Positions 21,431 to 29,160 of a DNA stretch of 64,000 bases are shown here, piece by piece. The stretch lies in contig CM043966.1 of assembly GCA_014529385.2 (NCBI GenBank), positions 99,081,087-99,145,086 of the forward strand, in the 5' to 3' direction. Each line of letters begins with the position of its first letter. The stretch's first letter is position 1. The position numbers were made by a program, and so were the translations under genes. The notes under the pieces are model-generated. The model was not told the DNA's origin. It was given only the letters and a program-made list of their open reading frames with translations, and did not search any database. Origin of the DNA: Adiantum capillus-veneris (Eukaryota; Streptophyta; Polypodiopsida; Polypodiales; Pteridaceae).

Positions 21431-22570
21431 GATAAATAATTGGCAAAAAGCTCTTAATGATAAGTGAGGTAGCTACGGTCAACACTCTTCCAACAAGTTT
21501 TGGTTCCTGGCATTTCAAAGACTTTAGTTCTAGTCTCTAGGTAAAAGAGTTTCCTCGCATCCCTCAATAACCACATTGCCATATTGTTGAATACTATGGC
21601 CAAAACCTTGTTCCCCTTGCTAAGCATTCAGATGTCACCTTAGGAGTCATTTGTTACTACAAAACAAACATTCAAAGAAATTCTTAATACAGTCATAGGA
21701 CACTTTAATCACTTCATCATAACTCAAGACCACATAATTCCGTACAAGAAGACAAGTCAAAAAGATATCACCAATCAATGTCACCCGTAGATGCATCGTG
21801 ACTACAAAATTATTTCTCAAACAGCATGCATGAATGGGTGCATGATGCATAAGTAACCCAGCTAGTATTAGGCTTCAGGATATCCCCATGACCTTAGTCT
21901 TTTTGGATGTTATCATCTCACGAGCAAAGAATGAGCAACTAAAAGTGAGCCAAGAGAAAAGTCAAGTCCAATCCCAAATTTTTGGTAACTATGCATTGGA
22001 TGGCTATAATAAATATGAGCCAGGGAATTGGAAGGATATTCGACCTTTTCATTTGATTTCCACATGGAGATCTTTGATAATTTGCAGGCCATAAAACTTT
22101 TTTCACTTAAATTTGTGATTTTTTATTGAATTCTTACACTGCTTTCTCATGCCATTAAGTCTTGGGGCCTTCACTCTACGTAAAACTACTATATCACATG
22201 TATTCAAGGAGTAACAATTCCTTATTTATGATATTTTTAAGATTATAACACGTCCTCTTTTTATTCTTTTTTTTTTTGAAGTTCCTTAAATGATACCCCA
22301 ACATTTGAAATGTCACATTTCGTTGTTGAACATATATTATAAGATAAATGTATTATAGCTGACCCTATTATAGGTGACACCTTAGCACATTAAGCAACTC
22401 TTTTCTTGCAAACATCTTTGGTATATTAGAATAGTGACCCAACCATGGTCCCTTATAAACAACCACAGTCGTAGCAAGTGCCTCCAAGTAGCTTCAATTG
22501 AGAGCTAGAGGTAGATTATGGCAGGGTTGAGACTTGGATTAAGGTTTGATGGATTCTCTTTAGAAACTAG
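21431..22570. other. Unassigned A+T-rich flank
   Basis: No recognisable gene. A 68-codon frame at 21888-22094 and a leftward 67-codon frame at 21647-21850 show no family resemblance and are not called. Confidence 0.5.
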
Positions 22571-24182
22571 TGATAGCCGTTTTTTCGGCTCTTTGTAATT
22601 GCCACAGTGAGTTACCTCACCCTACCAAAATCACCCAAACACTGTGGCTATCCCTACCATTTCACTGTACATAGGCGTGCATGAGTCACGGGACTTTTCC
22701 CATATCTTCTTAAAAACCCTCAGCTAGCTAGTCACTGGGCTAGGTGAGCCAAAAAAAAATAAAAATAATAAAAAAATAAAAGTATATTATGGCCTCTTCG
22801 TGTGTAAATATTTCATTGTATATATGGCCTAAATATAGGGATTTTTTATAATTATTTTGGTATTTTATTTAAATATTTCTACTTAGGTGTGTGTTTTATT
22901 AAACCTATGTACACCTTCTTTCATCCTCTTACACCATAATTATATATATTTTTTTTGCCAATATGTACATACTCTAACCTCATATTTTTCCTTTATACAA
23001 ATCACTCCTACATTTTCACCCTCACCCTCGTGAAAACAAAAAATTGATCCAATATCTTTCCATATCCATAACTCCTCCATATTTTTATTATTATTTTTAC
23101 TCATTATTCTAACACCATGTGCTCATTGAGCTAAAGTCCATGAATAGTCCATACACTAGTCCCACCATGTATATATTTCTTATTTCACCAATAATCCTCC
23201 TCCATGCATGGGTCAAGGGCAACTTGAATGCTTTGTATTATAATATGACAAAGGAGGGGCTCACTCTTGGATGCATTGTACAAATTCAACAAAGGAGGGG
23301 ACCACTAAAAGACTTTTGCAGGCCTAAAAAACAGGCTTTTTGGTGAGAATTTTGGCACCTATCTTCACTCCGAATTTGGAGCAGTGGTCAAAAGAGAAAA
23401 TGTAGCCCACGCTCTGAATAATCACCCCAAATTGTTTCATGATTTTTGGAGCTACCAACTGTGAGCTATGATTTTTTTAGTGGACCCCAGTTTTCCCATG
23501 CTATGCAGCCACACTCTCTCTTCCACTTTATCATTTTCCTCTTTCACACACACTTCTCCACTCATCATCCCCATCTCTCTCACCACTCCTCTCTGCACAC
23601 TACTCACCTTCTCCTCAACCTTGAAGAATAAGAGAAACCATGGTGAACTCATACCTCCCACACACAATTCCATTCCAAAATTGACCACCTAGTTTCATTT
23701 TTCCTCCTCCAAATTACCCATATCTATCAAAAAACCACAAAATTCAGCCTCTTCTCTTAAAAGACAGCATCATGGTGGTTGATTACTCAGCTTCAATTAC
23801 CTTGTCTCTCAAGGAAGGTCAAGAGTGGAGAAAAAATGTACCGTCAAAGCTAGTGGACCGTCAACAAGCGTCAAAATTGGCCCTACTCAAGACACTTGGA
23901 GCATCAACCTTGTAAGAAATCCACCTTTTCTTACCTCTTAAGAGTTTTTCTTCCTTATTTGTATCCTACATGGATACTCCCATTGTAAATATTCAATTCC
24001 ATTTGTAAATTAATACTAACTCTACTAACACTAACCCACTATGGAAAGTCCTATCACCTCCATTTCTCTCCTCTCTCTTTCCCCACCAACTTCTTGATAA
24101 TTCCAAGCAAAAGAAATTAGATAAATTGCTGAAAATCTAACCCAACCATGGTTAGAGGAGTAACCCTAGCCTTCAAAATTGC

Positions 24183-24190
24183 TATAAAAG
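24183..24190 (+). promoter_or_regulatory. TATA box in 5' LTR
   Basis: TATAAAAG in the context TTGCTATAAAAGGAGGG. The same element lies at 33859-33866 in the 3' LTR. It places the RNA start near 24215 and leaves a ~1 kb transcribed LTR part. Confidence 0.75.
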
Positions 24191-24845
24191 GAGGGTGTAG
24201 CTAGCATAAAAGGGGGAAGCCATAAGCAAGAGCACTATGCTATAGCTTGAGAAGCCAAGCTCAACCTCTCTAGAAGGAGCTCTTGAGTGGAAGCTCATTG
24301 TCTTATGCATGTGCATGTGTTGTAATAGGGGATTAGCAAGGGAAATCTATGCCATTGTAAGAGAGAGAGTGATCATTCAATTGAGAGTAGGAAATCTATC
24401 ATTTCTCCTACTAGTGTAAGCCCAACATTCGCTGAATCAAGGAGGGTGGATTTGGACTAATCTTGGATATTTTGTCTCCTTTCCAACGTGAAGTAATGGA
24501 CAACAATGATGCGTAAGTGTCTTGGTTTTTTTTAAGTTCTTGATAGCTTGTCTCTGGTGTTGTCATCAATCTAGCCATAAATCCCACATACTGTAAGAGG
24601 GCGACAGGGTGGAGAGGACTCCCCTGGCCTTAAGACAGTGATTGGGGTGGCTTTTCTAGTGATGTGTTGTGGTGAAATTTACGCAAGCTATGTTGAACAA
24701 GTACTAATCTCACTTTGATTTGTCATGACAGATTTGTAAGAAGGTATTAATGCAACAAGCACCCCCTCCCCCTTTCTCTCTCTTTCTTAAATATATAGTT
24801 GTGTTTGCTTGATCATTGCCGATACGTTTCAAAGCAGCCCGAGCA

Positions 24846-24848
<3 letters not shown>

Positions 24849-24922
<74 letters not shown>
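24849..24922. repeat. (TC)n microsatellite in 5' LTR
   Basis: Pure TC repeat of 74 bp; the counterpart in the 3' LTR (34525-34620) is 96 bp. Confidence 0.97.
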
Positions 24923-24925
<3 letters not shown>

Positions 24926-25187
24926 TTTTAGTGTGTGAGAGTATTCCATTGGTGTTAGGGTTAGTGTAAATTCCTTGCTTGTTTGTGGGTTGCTCTAACG
25001 ATTCTCCTCTTTTGCGTCCTAGTTCGCTCTTAAACTAGGTGGTGCCCCTTGTGTAGTTAGGATTTGGCGGTGGGTTTGTTGTTTTGGTTTGTGTTGTGTT
25101 GTGCCCCAGCCCCATTGAGCAGCACGGGAGCCTTGAAGGGTGTCTAGAGGCCACTCTTCTTGTTGCCCGCCCCGGACCGCCCCAATT

Positions 25188-25205
25188 TTGGTGCCCCCAC
25201 TGAGG
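25188..25205 (+). other. Primer binding site
   Basis: TGGTGCCCCCACTGAGGA, a few bases after the LTR end. The TGG.GCC start and position fit a gypsy primer site. The cognate tRNA is not certain by eye. Confidence 0.55.
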
Positions 25206-25259
25206 ACGGCTTGTGTATTTTTGTGTAGAATCAACCTTTAGCATAGTCAAGTAGTGTGC

Positions 25260-25472
25260 ATGAATCACGAAGATTTGTATGATCCCTTCATTCCCATTGC
25301 AAGGCAAAAGGTACACATAATTGTTAGTACTAAGTTGCAATTTCAACGTGTCATTCGTAGAATTTTAGGTCCTCTTAGGTTGGCCAAGATAAACGCTTCA
25401 GTAAATCCTTTTATTTTGCCTCTCATTAGGTACGACCTTAGTTTGGACGTCTATATTTTTGTTTTGTTTTAA
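25260..25472 (+). CDS. Accessory ORF A (70 aa) of Tat-type element
   Basis: Unknown function. ATG at 25260, 70 codons, first frame after the primer site. It shares 47 of 70 residues with the leftward copy at 9905-10117 and 43 of 70 with 36185-36397 (hand counts). Conserved blocks are MN.ED.Y, KLQ.Q, IN.S.NPFILP and a hydrophobic C-terminus ending IF.L. It is also a diverged paralogue of ORF B 21 bases downstream, sharing the FQ, G, NP.ILPLI.Y and DV.IF.LF pattern. It is too short for known enzymatic folds. A structural or RNA-binding role is only conjecture. Confidence 0.7.
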   Translation: MNHEDLYDPFIPIARQKVHIIVSTKLQFQRVIRRILGPLRLAKINASVNPFILPLIRYDLSLDVYIFVLF

Positions 25473-25493
25473 GCATTAGGACATGCATAGGCC

Positions 25494-25712
25494 ATGGATA
25501 ATGGCCCAGGAATAGAGGTTTTTCCCTTTCATTTTACTCCACACATTAGAATAAACGTTGCAATTAGTAGAAAGATCCATTTTCAACAACGAATGGTGTT
25601 CATGTTTGGTGCCCAAAGAGCAGGAGAAATTCTTGCATCACCAAACCCTGTCATTCTACCTCTCATCAACTACCACACTTCTTTTGATGTACATGTGTTC
25701 ATTTTATTTTAA
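25494..25712 (+). CDS. Accessory ORF B (72 aa) of Tat-type element
   Basis: Unknown function. ATG at 25494, 72 codons, 21 bases after ORF A. The C-terminal two thirds align without gaps to ORF A (KIHFQ against KLQFQ; NPVILPLINY against NPFILPLIRY; FDVHVFILF against LDVYIFVLF), so A and B arose by tandem duplication. The N-terminus (GPGIEVFPFHF) differs. A broken homologue lies at 35968-36188. Confidence 0.68.
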   Translation: MDNGPGIEVFPFHFTPHIRINVAISRKIHFQQRMVFMFGAQRAGEILASPNPVILPLINYHTSFDVHVFILF

Positions 25713-25738
25713 AATGAAGTGCAGCCCGGCAAAGTAGT

Positions 25739-26293
25739 GTGTATGTTTGTTTTTTCTTTGTCCAAGTTGTTACAAGAAACAAAAAAACGATCATTTGTTC
25801 TAACTGGGAATGTGTGTGCAGTGAAAGTTCAATCCTTAGAGATCTAGCTCTATTACCAATTGAGTTGCAGGAGCAAGTAGTAAGGCGTCTCCCTCATAAC
25901 AAGAGGGTGGTGAAGTTAAGACGGAAGGTCCTACGCGTTGATTCCATTTTCCTCTTGTTGTTGGGCACTAAGGAAGACCGCGCATTCATCCAACTAGTGT
26001 GTGCCCTAAGATTGGTAAATAGAGTGAAATTTGGCGTTTGGCGAGTGCATTTCACCATTGAGGAAGACTCTTCAGGAAACTTGCGGCCAGAGTTCATGCT
26101 TCATAGACTCACATTTGGTGAATTTTTCCCTCATTTGCATCTTATTAATAGTCTTCCTTTCGCTTTCAACAAAGGAGATAGGGAGCTATTCAGAGCTTGT
26201 CTTAATAAAGAGAGCATAGAGAAGATTGCAAATTTGTATAAATTCTCATCCTTCTCTACTTTCTATGACACTTTTTTCATAGAGACATTGTAA
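25739..26293 (+). CDS. Accessory ORF C of Tat-type element
   Basis: Unknown function. Open from 25739 to the TAA at 26291-26293 with no ATG near its start, so the true beginning may be a splice acceptor (TGTGTGTGCAG ends at 25821). It contains LPIELQEQVVRRLPH near the start, resembling the first helix of an F-box, but the rest does not match that family convincingly. It is paralogous to ORF D: both have RRLPH, then FIQ..CAL, then LINSLPF. It may be spliced to D (see findings). The pair sits between A/B and gag, the position of ORF1 in Ogre elements. Confidence 0.6.
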   Translation: MYVCFFFVQVVTRNKKTIICSNWECVCSESSILRDLALLPIELQEQVVRRLPHNKRVVKLRRKVLRVDSIFLLLLGTKEDRAFIQLVCALRLVNRVKFGVWRVHFTIEEDSSGNLRPEFMLHRLTFGEFFPHLHLINSLPFAFNKGDRELFRACLNKESIEKIANLYKFSSFSTFYDTFFIETL

Positions 26294-26347
26294 ATCTCTT
26301 TATGCTTTTGAATGATTTAACCATAATCCTAAGGAGTTTTTGTCCAG

Positions 26348-26798
26348 GAATTTTGTAGCACAAGTGGAGTCTTTAAATCTTGCAAACTTGATTGGACTTG
26401 ATGAGGATGTTCTTTATGAAATTGTGAGAAGGTTGCCTCACTCCGATTGTGTGGAACTCGAAGGAAAGGAGCTCCTAGTCAATTGCTACTTTCTCACGGC
26501 CTTCGACGAGCATGAAGATCTAGTTTTTATACAAACCGCTTGTGCATTGGGAATTGTAGAGCAAGTGCAATTTATCACTTGGGACGTGGTTGCTCTTTTG
26601 GATCCAGAAAAGGAAGTTCTAGAGATTTCTGTTTATCGCCTTAGCTTTGAAGAATTTCAACCCTTCTTAGAGCTCATCAATAGTCTACCCTTTTGTTTTG
26701 ATCAAACAAATCGAGACCTTATTGAAGCTTGGATAGCTGAAGAAGAAAACCTAGAGTGGTATTTTCTCACTTCTTCATTTGCAGGCGAGTGGTTCTAG
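26348..26798 (+). CDS. Accessory ORF D of Tat-type element
   Basis: Unknown function. The frame is open from 26316 to the TAG at 26796-26798 and has no ATG in its first part. If the 58-base segment 26290-26347 is an intron, D continues ORF C in frame. It contains LDEDVLYEIVRRLPH, FIQTACALG and LINSLPF, aligning along its length with C. It is acidic overall. It ends 49 bases before the gag ATG. Confidence 0.6.
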
Positions 26799-26847
26799 AT
26801 CTCTATTGTATCCCTTATTGTAACTCGTGTTGTAATCTTTCATAATA

Positions 26848-27753
26848 ATGGAGAGCCAACGCCAAATATCTGGATATCCTCTTTTCTTTGGAGAGCCTGG
26901 AGAGGATGCAGAATTATTTTTAGCAAATTTCAAGATGTCTTGCCGTATCAAGAGGATAGTAACCGATCAAGAACGTGTAGAAATGTTTGAGGTGGTCCTT
27001 AGGAAAGATGCTAGTACTTGGTTTGACTCTTTGCCTGAGGAAGTTAAGGGGAATTACACAGAAGTTTTGAATCGTTTTAAGAGATACTTCTTTGATCCCC
27101 AAAACACTCAAAAACTATGGCAAGACATTGTTTCTCATAAGCAAAAAGACTTAGATGACTACTACTTGTACAAGCAAGAGTTTCTACGTCTTTGGGCTCT
27201 ATGGATACGAAATGTTGCTAACCCTGGTGATGGTGCAGAATTTTTAAAGAAGGAGAGGTTCATAGCCGGACTCTTTCCTGACCTTAAGGTAAAAGTTGAG
27301 GCGGGTGCACCTGCTACTTTTGATGCAGCTGAAACTAGGGCTGCTGAGAAGTATAGGAAACTCAAGTGCTTAAGGGGAGAGGTTCCAATAGAAGGTCTTA
27401 GACCCAAAGGTAAGTCACAAGCATCAACATCGAGGGAGCTTCCTGAGGTAACGGCGGAAGTAATTGAGAAGTTAAACGAATCTTTAAGCAGCCTGTCAAT
27501 TCACCTTGCACAAGCTGTAGGTCCAAAGGGACAAGCAAAGAAGTCTGAAGAGCGAGATCCACGACCTAGGAGAGTCTTGCAATGTTGGAATTGCGGAGAG
27601 TCTGGACATGGGATGTATAATTGTCCTTGGCCCCGTGGGGAGCCAGGGAGGCCTAACTTGAATTACCCAGTGATGAATGCAGGTGAAGGAACTGGTCAAC
27701 AACCAAGGCTTCTACAAAGGCCAAATGGACCAAGACCACCTCCACACGGGTAG
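26848..27753 (+). CDS. Gag of Tat-type element (301 aa)
   Basis: Intact frame from ATG 26848. A capsid-type domain occupies residues ~20-180 (VVLRKDASTWFDSLPEEV; DYYLYKQEFLRLW). One zinc knuckle, CWNCGESGHGMYNC, lies at 246-259, followed by a proline-rich tail. It should form the particle and bind genomic RNA. The homologous leftward gag at 8894-9793 has a stop at codon 16. Pro follows in the -1 frame with no spacer, so frameshifting or a separate start is needed for Pol. Confidence 0.92.
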   Translation: MESQRQISGYPLFFGEPGEDAELFLANFKMSCRIKRIVTDQERVEMFEVVLRKDASTWFDSLPEEVKGNYTEVLNRFKRYFFDPQNTQKLWQDIVSHKQKDLDDYYLYKQEFLRLWALWIRNVANPGDGAEFLKKERFIAGLFPDLKVKVEAGAPATFDAAETRAAEKYRKLKCLRGEVPIEGLRPKGKSQASTSRELPEVTAEVIEKLNESLSSLSIHLAQAVGPKGQAKKSEERDPRPRRVLQCWNCGESGHGMYNCPWPRGEPGRPNLNYPVMNAGEGTGQQPRLLQRPNGPRPPPHG

Positions 27754-29160
27754 AAGGAGTTCCACCTTTGCCAGATCCAAATGTGCATGTGGTAGAGGTG
27801 ACAAATTCAAATGAGGTTGACATGGAAGCCAATGGAATTAAGCGTGGCCGAGGAAAAGGTAAAGAGAAAGAAGGAGTCACATCACAGAGTGACCATGGAC
27901 AAGGCAAGAAGGCAAAGGGAACCAAGGAAACCAAGAGGACTCGACGTCGTATCAACCTCCAAGACTTCCCTCTTGGACATGGTATGGCTCCGTACAACTT
28001 GTTGGAAGACATGAGAGGTAAGGGTCCTGATATTTCATGGCCTCAATTTCTTGCATTATGTCCACAAGTTAGGAGGGATTTAACAAGGGCAGTTAGCACT
28101 AGGAGAAAGGTAAAAGAGAGTGTGCCTGTTGTAAAAATTGCACAAGCTGAAATGAATGAGGACATTACACCGGTGCTAGACTGTTACATCAAAGGAAGAT
28201 TGGTTAGGAAAGGTCTAGTGGATGGGGGTGCACAAATTTGCATCATGACAGAGGGACTCATGCAAAAACTAGGCATGCACATCCATGAGACACCTGAAAT
28301 TAGGGTCAAGATGGCAAACAATAGCAAGGCTAGGTGCGTAGGCATTTGTAAAAATGTTTTTGTGGAGGCCTTTGGCATTAAGAAGGCAGTGGATTTCTAT
28401 GTCATGTCTACCAAGGGAAATGGTTACCCATTTATCCTAGGAAGACCATGGCTAATGAAAATGCGAGCTTTGCAGGATTGGGAGAGTGGAAAGCTAATTT
28501 GCAGGAATGACAATCACAAGAAGGTTGTCTTTGACATGAAGGAGCAACGCCAAGAGGAGCTCCATGAAGAATCATCTCAAAGTGAGACGGAAGAAGGTTG
28601 GACCGATAGCACTTCAGAAGAAGAAAGTAGCGGCAGCATTACTGAAGAGGAGTCTTCCATCGAAGTCATGGGGGTAAGGTTTAAGCCAAGCAACCAAGAG
28701 ACCTCTTGTCAAGGCTTGGAGGAGGTAGGTCCTCAAGAGAACGAAGGTGATCAAGATGAAGGGATGCTGGAAGGTATGCTATCAACAACACTTACAAAGG
28801 ATGAAAGAGAGGAGTTCAAATGTGTGCTAAGGAAGTTTCCTAGGCTTTTTGCTAAAGACTACACCGATGTGCGTGGAGTAGATGCTGTTCAACACAAAAT
28901 TGAGTTGAAGCCAGAGGCCACACCTAAGGCTCAGAAGCTACGAAGGCTAGGAGTCATCAAGGAGCAGGCTTTACTCAAGGAGGTAAGAAAGCTTCTAGCA
29001 GCAGGTTCATTTATCCAGTGGAGAATTCAGAGTGGGTCTCTCCTGTTGTTGTCACTCCTAAGAAGAACGGCAAGTGGAGGGTGTGTGTGGATTACCGTCC
29101 CCTCAATGAGGCAACAAAGAGAGATCACTTTCCCCTCCCATTCCAGATGAGATACTAAAT
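27754..29160 (+). pseudogene. Protease and N-terminal reverse transcriptase, frameshifted
   Basis: Open in the -1 frame relative to gag. A basic linker (KRGRGKGKEKEG) leads to a retropepsin-like domain with DGGAQICIM (catalytic Asp codon 28221-28223) and LGRPWLM. A glutamate/serine-rich linker and the start of RT follow. RT then changes frame twice: near 29005, after LLAAG, and near 29140, just before the PDEIL segment. Motifs before the second break (PKKNGKWRVCVDYRPLNEA) are readable in the third frame. These could be real mutations or assembly errors in short homopolymers. Confidence 0.85.

Larger units (their letters stand above)
22571..25184 (+). repeat. 5' LTR of the Tat-type element
   Basis: 2614 bp from TGATAGCCG to CCGCCCCA. 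It contains a TATA box at 24183 and a 74-bp (TC)n tract in the transcribed part. Relative to the 3' LTR it lacks about 95 bp near 23048. Small open frames inside recur in both LTRs simply because the LTRs are copies. Confidence 0.88.

Noticed and set aside
21888-22094. 68-codon frame in the flank before the Tat-type element
   Set aside because: No family resemblance and no promoter or paralogue in the window.
23119-23692. Frames of 61-78 codons that recur almost identically at 32795-33368
   Set aside because: They lie in the two LTRs of one young element, so identity reflects copying, not coding constraint.
25850-25920. F-box domain in ORF C/D
   Set aside because: Only the first helix-like stretch (LPIELQEQVVRRLP) resembles an F-box; the downstream W and C positions are missing. 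Kept as a remark only.
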